A DNA stretch of 33,119 nt from Patescibacteria group bacterium (GCA_018813785.1 JAHJAU010000019.1:1-33119), one strand, 5' to 3'. Counted from the first letter of the stretch, positions 25,665 to 32,950 are shown. Made by a program: numbers and translations. The notes: generated by a model not told the origin, from the letters alone.

Positions 25665-25709
25665 AGATAAAGAGTGGAACCGTAAGCTGTAAAATCTTAG
25701 ACGTTATTA

Positions 25710-25738
25710 AGTATAGGTGAGTGCTACCATTCAGACAA
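25710..25738 (-). promoter_or_regulatory. Promoter of the MFS-yidC operon
   Basis: Minus strand: TTGTCT (25733-25738), a 17-base spacer, TATACT (25710-25715). Leader about 39 bases. Confidence 0.65.
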
Positions 25739-25741
25739 TAT

Positions 25742-25781
25742 AAAAATCGTCAGATATTTTTGCGAGTGTCTGACGATTTTT
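25742..25781. terminator. Strong 13-bp hairpin terminator
   Basis: AAAAATCGTCAGA (25742-25754) pairs with TCTGACGATTTTT (25769-25781), loop 14 bases. It overlaps the stop codon of the GIY-YIG gene, which it terminates on the minus strand. Confidence 0.88.
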
Positions 25782-26104
25782 CATGCTTCGAGTGCGCCGA
25801 CCAAGAGTTCGGATAATAGGACTTCCTTAGCCTGACGATTTAAACGACGGATACTCTCCGCTCGATGTTCTGCGTCGATTTCATTCATAAATTCTTCACA
25901 GTGCACCAAAAAAACCGGGTACCTGGTATGGGTGTAGGTTGGTCCGGTGCCCTGATTCATTTGGTGTAAGGTTTCATCAATATCGGATGTAATGCCGGTA
26001 TATAAAGAGCCGTCCAGACAACGCACAATATAAGTATGCCAATGCTCAGGTAGAATAATGTCCTGTTCTGGTTCGGATTTAGTTTTTTTGATTGCCCAAA
26101 ACAT
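25781..26104 (-). CDS. GIY-YIG domain protein with altered active site
   Basis: 107 residues. A 20-residue N-terminal extension precedes a UPF0213/YhbQ-like GIY-YIG domain: HTYIVRCLDGSLYTGITSD, then the YTHTRYP segment and VHCEEF. The usual ERRL helix start with the catalytic Arg reads DETL here, so the Arg is missing. The usual RExxIK reads RAESIR, so the metal-binding Glu is shifted by one position. The tyrosines are retained. It is probably a catalytically inactive or strongly diverged nuclease fold. It starts 3 bases after the end of the truncated purC frame and shares its transcript. Confidence 0.8.
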   Translation of the reverse strand: MFWAIKKTKSEPEQDIILPEHWHTYIVRCLDGSLYTGITSDIDETLHQMNQGTGPTYTHTRYPVFLVHCEEFMNEIDAEHRAESIRRLNRQAKEVLLSELLVGALEA

Positions 26105-26107
26105 AGC

Positions 26108-26428
26108 TCAAATAATTGAGCCTGAGTTCTTGGGTTTGGTCAAGCAAAAGTCTAAAAAACTGTTTGATATTTTATAAAAACTAGTCTCACTCAGCTGCTT
26201 AATGAATGCTGACTTAATTAATGCCGACTCCAAACCACAAGATTGCAAATGACGAAATACGTTGCAAGCGGTCTGAGTGGCCTGCACAGCTTTGCCGGAC
26301 AGCACGTCGTGCTTGGCGCCGTCGCCGGCGGTCAAGTCATCCTTAGATTCAATAACGACTAAATCCGGATCAGCCGAATCTGCCCAAACTCGTTTGGTTT
26401 TGCCTTCTGCTAGTAGTTGGCGTTCCAT
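26108..26428 (-). pseudogene. purC: N-terminal fragment of SAICAR synthetase (purC)
   Basis: 106 residues; the full enzyme is 230-300. The start is ATG 26426-26428, five bases after GGAGG. Residues 1 to about 85 match the PurC N-terminus, closest in my memory to the PAICS-like type: LLAEGKTKRVW, SKDDLTAGDGAKHDVLSGKA, then KQLSETSF, where the family continues into the catalytic MIPIE region. Here the frame instead runs into KISNSFLDFCLT... and stops. The ATP-binding beginning is intact but the catalytic body is absent. A 15-bp tandem duplication lies inside (26198-26227). It is not expected to make SAICAR. It lies divergent from purH. Confidence 0.8.
26198..26227. repeat. 15-bp tandem duplication inside the purC fragment
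   Basis: CTTAATGAATGCTGA and CTTAATTAATGCCGA are adjacent and match at 13 of 15 bases. They encode the repeated SALIK / SAFIK on the minus strand, absent from normal PurC. Confidence 0.75.
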
Positions 26429-26492
26429 TTTACCTCCAAAAATTGAAAGAACTGGCAGTCGCAATGCAGCGATTCTTAAATCAAAGTCAAGA

Positions 26493-26525
26493 TTATTTCA
26501 TGGTTATTTCATGATTATTTTGCGA
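26493..26525. repeat. Three 11-bp tandem repeats between purC' and purH
   Basis: TTATTTCATGG (26493), TTATTTCATGA (26504) and the degenerate TTATTTTGCGA (26515). The 11-bp period is one helical turn, as in stacked operator sites. It lies in the divergent intergenic region and does not resemble the known PurR boxes I remember. Confidence 0.6.
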
Positions 26526-26583
26526 TTTTACAAAAACGGAGTAAATTATTGGCGCGTGTTCTTTATATAGAAAGGTGGGAAAC

Positions 26584-28197
26584 ATGAAACTTGAATTCGG
26601 CCGGGCTGCTCTGATTTCGGTTTATGATAAAACTGGCATCGAGGATTTTGCCCGACAATTGCGAGACTGGGAATGGGACATTCTGGCTTCTGGTGGTACG
26701 GCCAAGTATCTGACCGAGCATGGCGTACCAGTACATGATGTCGCTGACTTGGTTGGTGGTGGTCCAATCCTGGGACATCGAGTGGTCACGTTGTCGCGTG
26801 AAATTCACGCTGGACTGCTGGCCAGAAACTCACTTGAAGATCAAACAGACCTTCAACGGCTTGGAATCCCACGGATCGGTCTAGTGTGTGTGGATCTCTA
26901 CCCACTCGAAACCGCTATCACTGCTGAGGAAGCGACCGACGAATCAGTTCGCGAGACAACTGACATTGGTGGCCCAGCGCTGCTGCGTGCCGCGGCCAAA
27001 GGTCGGCGAATCGTTATTTGCCGACCAGAGCAACGAGAGCGAGTGCTACGCTGGATCGATGTTGGTCAACCTGAGCGTGAAAGGTTCCTGGATCAACTCG
27101 TCGCGGAAGCTGAACTGCTCTGTGCCGAATATGCTCTGACTTCAGCACGATATTGGAGTCGACACCAAATCAATGGTGTAACTAGCAGAAGATCAGCTAA
27201 TCTGAAGTACGGCGAAAATCCCTGGCAACAACCAGCTGAGCTGCACGCAACTCAAACCAATGATCCACTAGCTCTGCCAAAATTCAATCAACTTTGCGGT
27301 TCGCCGCTTGGTTATTGCAATTACACTGACCTGGATCGCGCGTTGAACACTCTGACACTCTGTGCGGCCGCGCTTGATAAACCCGGCTTCGATCGACAAA
27401 AGATTGCGATCGGAGTGAAGCATGGCAATCCCTGCGGAGCCGGCTATGGTTCAACAGCCAGCCAGGCCACCAAAAGAATGTTAACTGGCAACCTGATCGC
27501 CATCTTTGGTGGCTCGGTTATAGTCAACTATAAACTCACCCTGCCCCGAGCATACGCCTTGTTTAGTCATATGATGCCTGAGGGCAGCTTTCGTCGACTG
27601 GATTTGGTGGTCACCCCAGCGATAACTGAGTCAGCTCTACAATTCGTGAGTCAACGAGGCTGTCGAGTACTGGTGAACGATTCATTGGGTGATCTGAGCT
27701 CGACCTTTGGCTTAGATCGTGATTGGCGCTATCGCCAAGTACGCGGTGGCTTACTGCTTCAACCCGCGCCTAATCTGGTGCTGAATTTGCAGGATCCGGA
27801 AATCGAGCTCTACGGCGACCGACTGTCGGAGCTCGAGTCTGATCTGCTTCTAGCTTGGGCGATCGGTTCAACCAGTGTCAGCAATACGGTTTGTTTGGTC
27901 AAAAATGGTCAACTAATCGGCAATGGTTGCGGCCAGCAGGATCGGGTCACCGCTTGTCGTCATGCAGTGGAGAAAGCTATCGAAGCTGGCCATGAAACTA
28001 CGGGTGCGGTAGCCTATAGCGACAGTTTCTTCCCCTTCGTTGATGGACCGGCAGTACTGGCCGGAGCCAAAGTGCGAGCTGTTCTTACTTGCAGTGGTTC
28101 TGTCCGCGATCGCGAAGTCATGCGGTTCTTCCAAGCCAATGGAATCACGGTCTATGCGGTACCACACACCATTGGCCGTGGTTTCTTCGGTCATTGA
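26584..28197 (+). CDS. purH: Bifunctional AICAR transformylase/IMP cyclohydrolase
   Basis: 537 residues from ATG 26584, preceded by the SD AAAGGTGG; a GTG at 26575 lies within that SD. It catalyses the last two steps of IMP synthesis. The N-terminal IMP cyclohydrolase domain (1 to about 195) has VYDKTG, ASGGTAKYL, RVVTLSREIHAGLL and TDIGGPALLRAAAK. The C-terminal transformylase part has LKYGENPWQQP, the active-site KHGNPCGAG, IAIFGGSVIVN, RQVRGGLLLQ, IGNGCGQQDRV and YSDSFFPF, and ends in GRGFFGH. All main motifs are intact, but several variable positions differ from E. coli. It lies in a purine cluster with a purC fragment and PNP. It looks more GC-rich than its neighbours and has a strong SD, so transfer is possible. 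Confidence 0.93.
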   Translation: MKLEFGRAALISVYDKTGIEDFARQLRDWEWDILASGGTAKYLTEHGVPVHDVADLVGGGPILGHRVVTLSREIHAGLLARNSLEDQTDLQRLGIPRIGLVCVDLYPLETAITAEEATDESVRETTDIGGPALLRAAAKGRRIVICRPEQRERVLRWIDVGQPERERFLDQLVAEAELLCAEYALTSARYWSRHQINGVTSRRSANLKYGENPWQQPAELHATQTNDPLALPKFNQLCGSPLGYCNYTDLDRALNTLTLCAAALDKPGFDRQKIAIGVKHGNPCGAGYGSTASQATKRMLTGNLIAIFGGSVIVNYKLTLPRAYALFSHMMPEGSFRRLDLVVTPAITESALQFVSQRGCRVLVNDSLGDLSSTFGLDRDWRYRQVRGGLLLQPAPNLVLNLQDPEIELYGDRLSELESDLLLAWAIGSTSVSNTVCLVKNGQLIGNGCGQQDRVTACRHAVEKAIEAGHETTGAVAYSDSFFPFVDGPAVLAGAKVRAVLTCSGSVRDREVMRFFQANGITVYAVPHTIGRGFFGH

Positions 28198-28202
28198 TAC
28201 TC

Positions 28203-28227
28203 AAGCCTCTGCCAGGGGCTTTTTTAT
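28203..28227 (+). terminator. Terminator of purH
   Basis: AAGCCTCT, loop GCC, AGGGGCTT (8 bp with one G-T pair), then TTTTTATT. Intrinsic terminator 5 bases after the stop. Confidence 0.88.
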
Positions 28228-28251
28228 TAGTAACTCGCCGAACTAAGCTTC

Positions 28252-28370
28252 AAATGAACTACCGCGGGCTAAAGCCCGTGGTTTCTGGCTGTTCGAACTT
28301 TGTTCGTCGCCACGGGCGATACTCTCCATCTCTGGGCTGAAGCCCGGGGTTTTTCGAATGATGAATAAAA
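28252..28370. repeat. 119-bp multi-hairpin dispersed repeat, copy 2
   Basis: Second copy of the unit at 15574-15692, in the same orientation and of the same length. Six differences by my count. In the first stem CCACGGG became CCGCGGG (leaving a G-T pair), and in the last AGCCCAAGG became AGCCCGGGG. It lies between the convergent purH and PNP genes. Confidence 0.85.
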
Positions 28371-28373
28371 AAT

Positions 28374-28396
28374 ACCGCGCAAAGGCGGTGATTTTT
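28374..28396. terminator. Terminator of the PNP gene (bidirectional)
   Basis: ACCGC (28374-28378), a six-base loop, GCGGT (28385-28389), flanked by A-run and T-run, so it works on both strands. It lies directly after the PNP stop on the minus strand. Confidence 0.65.
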
Positions 28397-28399
28397 TAA

Positions 28400-29254
28400 T
28401 TACTTCGGAATGACAGCAGTGGCGCGACGCAGAACATCAGCCAAAAACTCGGCGTCAGTCTTGGCGCGTGCGCAATTAGTTTTATGCGAATGATCCTCGG
28501 TGGCGGTATTGCTAACGTAAGCCAGACCCAGCATCCGCACTCCAGGATAGAGCGCGATCACGCACGCCTCAGGGAGCATACTCATGCCTACGACTGCGGC
28601 ACCGGTGGCGCGGAGCGCACGCTTGTCGTAGCGCCGCCCTTCAAAAAACGGTCCGCGCACCATGGCGAATCCGCCGCTCTTTACTTTCTTGCTCGGCACA
28701 CCACGGGTCGCAAACTCAATCTGTTGTAGCGCAGCGTTACGTAGTTCGGCGTCGAGTGTGTCTTCTGGGCTGCAAAACTCACCAGCATAGAGTGGCATGG
28801 GTGGAGAAAACAACGTTACAAAACCATCCACTACTACGACTGTGCCGGGTTTGATTACCGGTTTTTTCGACACATCCAGACTGCCGGCCGCGCTGGTGAC
28901 GATCACATTACGCACACCCAGCTGTATCAACATTTCAACTTGTAGACGAACCATATCGAGAATGACCGGATCGGTCGGATGTTCGTTTACATGCACCCGC
29001 CCGCGCAACAACACCACGTCTCGGTTGGCGATCTGCCCATATTCCAGCCGTCGAGCATGCCCCTCGATCTTCTGCAGTGCGCCAAAACCCTGAATCTTCT
29101 CAAATGGCAGTTCGCTCAATTTAGTGTCGAGCTGCAGAGCGTCGCCCCAGCCTGTACCGAGCATCAAACCGATGCAACCTTCTGGAATGGATAGTTGATC
29201 ACGCAGGAACTGCGCGGCCAACTCCGCCCTCTGTCGAGCCAACTGACTACTCAT
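28400..29254 (-). CDS. Purine nucleoside phosphorylase (trimeric type)
   Basis: 284 residues from ATG 29252-29254, which is five bases after GGAGG; the ATGs at 29257 and 29269 are worse placed. It cleaves inosine or guanosine with phosphate in purine salvage. Motifs of the trimeric PNP_UDP family: GLMLGTGWGD (phosphate loop), LLRGRVHVNEHP, VRNVIVTSAAGSLD, GFAMVRGPFFEGRRYDKRALRATGAAVVGMSMLPE and the end VSNTATEDHSH. MTAP or a related phosphorylase cannot be excluded; the Glu and Asn of the base-binding site appear present. It has its own promoter (29287-29315), lies convergent to purH, and has a strong SD. Confidence 0.9.
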   Translation of the reverse strand: MSSQLARQRAELAAQFLRDQLSIPEGCIGLMLGTGWGDALQLDTKLSELPFEKIQGFGALQKIEGHARRLEYGQIANRDVVLLRGRVHVNEHPTDPVILDMVRLQVEMLIQLGVRNVIVTSAAGSLDVSKKPVIKPGTVVVVDGFVTLFSPPMPLYAGEFCSPEDTLDAELRNAALQQIEFATRGVPSKKVKSGGFAMVRGPFFEGRRYDKRALRATGAAVVGMSMLPEACVIALYPGVRMLGLAYVSNTATEDHSHKTNCARAKTDAEFLADVLRRATAVIPK

Positions 29255-29286
29255 CATTGCCTCCAACATTAAAAAGAACCGGATGA

Positions 29287-29315
29287 AGTCTAAAGTTGTG
29301 TCAAAAAAGAGTCAA
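29287..29315 (-). promoter_or_regulatory. Promoter of the PNP gene
   Basis: Minus strand: TTGACT (29310-29315), a 17-base spacer, TAGACT (29287-29292). Start near 29280, leader about 26 bases containing the SD. Confidence 0.75.
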
Positions 29316-29370
29316 ACTCCAAAATCGCATCTTCAATGTTAAATTTTTGTTCCTCTGTCGTGTTACTCAT
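29290..29370 (-). CDS. Possible 26-residue ORF or gene remnant
   Basis: ATG 29368-29370 to TAG 29290-29292. The sequence starts MSNTTEEQKF and ends SFLTQL, acidic and amphipathic, protein-like in composition. No SD, and its end overlaps the PNP promoter. It may be a remnant of a larger gene or chance; no family is recognised. Confidence 0.25.
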   Translation of the reverse strand: MSNTTEEQKFNIEDAILEFDSFLTQL

Positions 29371-29438
29371 GACAAAGCCATAAAATTTAAAATACCTTAT
29401 GACCTAACGTTGCACGTAACCAAGCTTTCCCTCAATAT

Positions 29439-29444
29439 TATAAT
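29439..29444 (+). promoter_or_regulatory. -10 box of the kinase-like gene
   Basis: TATAAT with an AT-rich surround and no -35 at normal spacing. Start near 29451, leader about 31 bases. Confidence 0.45.
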
Positions 29445-29481
29445 TACTAACGACTACATTTCCTTTCTTCCCTTAAAATTT

Positions 29482-31212
29482 ATGCCAATCGATAGCCGCG
29501 CGCCAACCAGACGCCCCTCTTCAGAGATTGAACCGGAATCCGAAGCCGTGTTTTTGCCGACTCCACCAACTGATAAGCAACCAGAAGCTGATCAAAACGA
29601 ATCATCGATCGAAGTAATAACCGAAGAAGAAGCCGACCTAAAACATGAATCACAACCGTCGATTGAAACCAATAAAACACCGTCAACTGAAACCGACTCA
29701 AAACAACGCATCCAAACCTGGAAAGAAGCCATTTTTGCCAGCAGTTTTAAGGCAGCTGAATTAGATAATAGTGGTCTGAGCCGCGAAGAAATAAAAGAAG
29801 TCGGTCGACAACTATTTATCAACGAGCCGATGGTTTTCGAATCAGCCCGTGAAATACATGACTTCTGGTTAACTGATAAAGATCTCAATGAGCTGGCGAA
29901 AAAATGGTTAGATAGTGACCCGGCGTCCGCTCTCTGGATCTTCCAAACTCTTCAACTCTCCAATGAACAAATCAAACGGGTCTTGGCAGAATTTCCTGAA
30001 AAAGATCGCCTTGAGATACTTAAAAAAATGCGTATTCCCGGTGCGACCGGAATAGAACAAATTGAAGGCCTTGATCTTGAAGAATATAAATTAAAAAGGG
30101 ATGAACTGACAGAACGAAATCCGGAAACGCGGGCACGACGGGAACGCATGAAACGAGCGCAAGAAATCAGTATTGAGCTTGGCCAGGCAATCGCTGAAGC
30201 CTATCCTGAACAGAACAACTCGGAAACTCGACGAATGGAAATTGAACAACAGTTGTTATCGGGTAAATTCAAACGTATTCAGGATATCGGTCAAGGATCT
30301 ACCGCCCCCAAGGCTGCAATTTTAGCTGGACGAGAATTGCCGGTGGTTTTGAAACTATTCTGCACTGAACCAGGTATTATAAAAGGGATCGGTCGTCCAT
30401 CCCGAGCCGGAATAACTCCGGGTGCCGGCACTCCGCGTGAATGGCTGGCCTATCAATTAAGTCGTGTGCTGGCTCCCGACCTGGTTCCGGTAACCGTCTT
30501 TCGTGAATCGCCGTTGGGTGATGGAATTTTACAGGAGTGGGAGGTGGGTACGGAATTGAGTCGAACAAAATTTATCAGTCGGGCCGAACGTGATCCGAAA
30601 TTTAGAAAACAACTTCGTCGTAATGGAACCTTTGATCAGGTTGTCAACAATTCTGACCGCCATGCTGACAATAAACAAATCACGGCTCAAGATACGATCA
30701 AAGATATTGATAATGGATTGATCCTGCCACAAAAAGTTGATAAGTATGATTCGCTGCGTAGTTGTGCCTCCTGGGCAGTGGGCGGTGAACGAATTGATGA
30801 TGATATCATCCGCCCCTACGAACGTTTTTTGGCAGCCTGCGAGGCCAGACAACTTGTTCACGATCACACCGATAGACTCAGAATGGAAGAAGCTGATCAA
30901 ACCGAAAAATTAATGAAAGCTGGGTTCGTGACCAAAATATTCAAAAAATTGATTAGTCAATTCAAAAAAACACCCGTTGAGCAGTCGAACTCAATGAAGC
31001 CAACTGAGGAAGAAATCAAATTAGCTAGAGTGGCTGAGACAGTACGAACCTCTTTCGATATCGCTCTCGGGGCAGAAGATGCTGAGCGGGCTTTTCAAGA
31101 AGTTTTAAATAATATTAAAGAACTCATTAATCAACGTAAGATCAAAAACAGCAGTCCTGCTTGGTATAAACACGACATAGAAAACCTCAGATCTGATCAG
31201 TACTTTCGTTGA
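29482..31212 (+). CDS. HipA/PI3K-like kinase-fold protein
   Basis: 576 residues from ATG 29482. The frame extends 62 codons upstream, but that part is non-protein-like and crosses a TATAAT. Residues 1-80 are acidic, Ser/Thr/Pro-rich and disordered. Residues 85-250 are helical. From about 268 the sequence carries a kinase-like set: a Gly/Ser loop (IGQGSTAPK), Lys291 in VVLKLF, a helix with Glu (TPREWLAYQL), then FDQVVNNSDRHADN with Asp392, His394 and Asn397, and IDNG with Asp410. This NxDRHxxN...DN layout is that of HipA and PI3/4-kinase-like families, where Asp is catalytic and Asn/Asp bind Mg-ATP. The C-terminal part is a charged helix bundle. No signal peptide. The substrate is unknown, and no toxin-antitoxin partner (HipB-like) lies next to it. 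Confidence 0.72.
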   Translation: MPIDSRAPTRRPSSEIEPESEAVFLPTPPTDKQPEADQNESSIEVITEEEADLKHESQPSIETNKTPSTETDSKQRIQTWKEAIFASSFKAAELDNSGLSREEIKEVGRQLFINEPMVFESAREIHDFWLTDKDLNELAKKWLDSDPASALWIFQTLQLSNEQIKRVLAEFPEKDRLEILKKMRIPGATGIEQIEGLDLEEYKLKRDELTERNPETRARRERMKRAQEISIELGQAIAEAYPEQNNSETRRMEIEQQLLSGKFKRIQDIGQGSTAPKAAILAGRELPVVLKLFCTEPGIIKGIGRPSRAGITPGAGTPREWLAYQLSRVLAPDLVPVTVFRESPLGDGILQEWEVGTELSRTKFISRAERDPKFRKQLRRNGTFDQVVNNSDRHADNKQITAQDTIKDIDNGLILPQKVDKYDSLRSCASWAVGGERIDDDIIRPYERFLAACEARQLVHDHTDRLRMEEADQTEKLMKAGFVTKIFKKLISQFKKTPVEQSNSMKPTEEEIKLARVAETVRTSFDIALGAEDAERAFQEVLNNIKELINQRKIKNSSPAWYKHDIENLRSDQYFR

Positions 31213-31215
31213 TAA

Positions 31216-31244
31216 TTGACAGTCTGCTTATTTTTTGTTATAAA
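31216..31244 (+). promoter_or_regulatory. Strong promoter of the 31290 gene
   Basis: TTGACA (31216-31221), a 17-base spacer, TATAAA (31239-31244) preceded by TGT. A perfect 6-bp hairpin GCCATC/GATGGC (31253-31269) lies in the leader, before an SD-like AGAGGA. Confidence 0.85.
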
Positions 31245-31289
31245 TACTAGTCGCCATCTGATCGATGGCTTCCTAAAAGAGGATCGATT

Positions 31290-31583
31290 ATGAGATGGGT
31301 ACATTTTTATCAGCGGGACTTCGCAACCGGACGAACTTCGATCGTGGTCACCTGTATTCTCGGTGATAAAAATGATCGAGTGGAGATCTCTGGTAGTGAC
31401 AGTGATCTCATGGCTCGTCTTCAGCGGGGTGTTCTGATCCCAATCGAAGACCGGGTCGTCACACCACGCGACGGCGAGAAGTTCTTGCAAGCCTTAAAAA
31501 ACGAGTTCCGCGGTTTGAATTTGGCGGCGACAGCTGTTCAGGCAGGCGATCAAATCGACTACCCTGAATCCGCCACTGCGTGA
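31290..31583 (+). CDS. Small soluble hypothetical protein
   Basis: 97 residues, no membrane segment and no recognised family. Beta-strand-like segments (MRWVHFYQRDF, TSIVVTCILG, RVEISGSDSDLMARLQRG) are followed by a helix (GEKFLQALKNEF) and an acidic tail. It reads like a compact alpha/beta domain. It has a consensus promoter, a leader hairpin, AGAGGA six bases before the ATG, and its own terminator, so it is a well-defined single-gene unit that is probably well expressed. Confidence 0.75.
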   Translation: MRWVHFYQRDFATGRTSIVVTCILGDKNDRVEISGSDSDLMARLQRGVLIPIEDRVVTPRDGEKFLQALKNEFRGLNLAATAVQAGDQIDYPESATA

Positions 31584-31616
31584 TTGATCTTCCCCGGAAC
31601 GACCTTGTTAATTTCG

Positions 31617-31642
31617 CCGGACTTACAAGTCCGGTGTTTTTT
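31617..31642 (+). terminator. Terminator of the 31290 gene
   Basis: CCGGACTT, two bases, AAGTCCGG, TG, then TTTTTT. Intrinsic terminator with an 8-bp stem. Confidence 0.9.
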
Positions 31643-31681
31643 ATTCTGATCTTGAATCAGGGTTAACAAAAAATAAAGCAA

Positions 31682-31707
31682 AAGAAAAAACGGGAATGAG
31701 TCCCGTT
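31682..31707 (-). terminator. Terminator of the SPFH-lipoprotein operon
   Basis: Minus strand: AACGGGA, a five-base loop, TCCCGTT, then TTTTCTTTT. It lies 46 bases after the stop at 31754. Confidence 0.85.
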
Positions 31708-31753
31708 GTTTAACAAGTTTTTCAGTTATTGCTTTTAACTATTCAGCGTCAGA

Positions 31754-31984
31754 TCACTTGTGCTTACCGAGATGTCTACCCAGCTCACAATAGACTTCTT
31801 CAGCCATCTCCCGATCGAGCATCAATTCCCGAGCCACGTCCTTGGCTTCCCGGGCTGCTTCCCGACAAGCTGCTCGCTGCTCACGAATCAGCTTCAGCCT
31901 CTCGCGACCCTTCAGGAACTTGCCCAGCAAGTACACCACGCCAACAACGACACCCAACAATACCAAAGCCTCAAGAATGATCAT
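31754..31984 (-). CDS. Small membrane protein with amphipathic tail
   Basis: 76 residues. One membrane helix at the N-terminus (2-22, IILEALVLLGVVVGVVYLLGK) and a charged cytoplasmic helix (about 26-72) rich in Arg, Glu and Ala that could form a coiled coil. Unknown family. The ATG follows the upstream SPFH stop after a single base (TGA-C-ATG), so the two are translationally coupled and probably form a membrane complex. Confidence 0.72.
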   Translation of the reverse strand: MIILEALVLLGVVVGVVYLLGKFLKGRERLKLIREQRAACREAAREAKDVARELMLDREMAEEVYCELGRHLGKHK

Positions 31985-31985
31985 G

Positions 31986-32894
31986 TCACTGCCCCGACTT
32001 CGAGGGTGTGGGCGAGACCAAGATGTTAGGATTGGGTGCGGTGATGATCAGATTGCCGTTTGCTCCGGCCTTTTCGTAGATCCCCGGCATCATCTCCTGC
32101 ATCTGATACTGGAGATATTCGGGGTTGCGGCGGAGAGCCGCACCGATAGCGTCGATCTTCGCTGCCTCAGCCTGACCTTCTTGCTCCCGCAGTTCGCGCC
32201 GCTTGATAGCAGTCGTGGTCTCGGCTTCCAGCCGTTCGCGCTCGGCAATGGACTTCTCCATGTGAATCGACTGTTCAGCGCGAGCCTCGTTAGCACGATC
32301 CAGCGCGTCCGGAAAGTCCATATTGGTGAAGGCCAGTGCACTGATATTGACCAGTGGTCGATGACCGACTCTCATTGCTTTCGCAAATTCATCATGTATG
32401 GACTGAATGATTGCCTCACGCTCGGCATTGATCTCGTTGGCCGGGTGAGGTGCGATCGCTTCTCTGACCACTTCACCGATAGACGGCACTACGTAACGAA
32501 CGTAAGCCGACTCGGCGGTGATGACATGCTCATCGTTTGGCTGCAGTGTCTTCAGAGCCTTGCTGACGGACTCATCCGAACAATTGATGCTGTAGGTGAT
32601 CTCCGCTTCCAGACCGAACTGCACGCCGTCGCGAGTCAACGACGTCAGCTTCTCATGCTGCCGATTCTCCGAGCAGTCCACGATGCGCAATTCGTCGTAG
32701 AACCCAGTCCAGTGAGTACCTGGACCGAGAATCGGACCAGTCAAACCGGAACCGCCGCTGTATAGGGCGAGCGCGCCGGTTCGATCGAACATCTGTCCGC
32801 GATGTGCGGGCGGAATGTCCTGGCTCATGCAGCCGGTACTGATCACAGCAAATGCGACCAATGCGACTGCCAATGTGAAAGATCGAACTCTCAT
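31986..32894 (-). CDS. SPFH/prohibitin-like lipoprotein
   Basis: 302 residues. Signal peptide (1-21) with a lipobox-like STGC ending in Cys22 (Ser at -3 is unusual), so the protein is likely lipid-anchored outside the cell. The SPFH domain (about 28-190) has GPGTHWTGFYDELRIVDCSENR, a KLTSLTRDGVQFGLEAEITYSI core and VVREAIAPHPANEI with FAKAMRVGHRPLVNISALAFTNMDFPD. An Ala/Glu/Arg coiled coil (about 200-260) follows, and the tail is Pro/Asn-rich. It is the second SPFH protein in the window. It has a consensus promoter (32951-32979) and an SD (GGAGG six bases before the ATG). It forms an operon with the small membrane protein. The partner is unknown. Confidence 0.86.
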   Translation of the reverse strand: MRVRSFTLAVALVAFAVISTGCMSQDIPPAHRGQMFDRTGALALYSGGSGLTGPILGPGTHWTGFYDELRIVDCSENRQHEKLTSLTRDGVQFGLEAEITYSINCSDESVSKALKTLQPNDEHVITAESAYVRYVVPSIGEVVREAIAPHPANEINAEREAIIQSIHDEFAKAMRVGHRPLVNISALAFTNMDFPDALDRANEARAEQSIHMEKSIAERERLEAETTTAIKRRELREQEGQAEAAKIDAIGAALRRNPEYLQYQMQEMMPGIYEKAGANGNLIITAPNPNILVSPTPSKSGQ

Positions 32895-32913
32895 AATTTC
32901 CTCCGGTTGTTCT

Positions 32914-32944
32914 CATGTGGCCCCTTACCACATGGCCTTAAGGC
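32914..32944. repeat. Leader inverted repeats of the SPFH lipoprotein gene
   Basis: CATGTGG (32914-32920), a seven-base gap, CCACATG (32928-32934): a perfect stem in the 5' leader. Next to it is the palindrome GCCTTAAGGC (32935-32944) at the predicted start site. It may be an operator or an RNA stem controlling the gene. Confidence 0.5.
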
Positions 32945-32950
32945 GCGACG

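Noticed and set aside
25703-25730. GAGTGCTA in the MFS promoter as a CIRCE site
   Set aside because: Only one half-site; the inverted partner at nine bases is absent.
29296-29481. 62-codon extension upstream of the kinase-like gene
   Set aside because: Its composition is not protein-like for this region, it crosses the TATAAT, and ATG 29482 fits better.
31842-32765. Long plus-strand frame of 307 codons
   Set aside because: It is the antisense shadow of the SPFH lipoprotein operon, which has a promoter, SD, signal peptide and domain.
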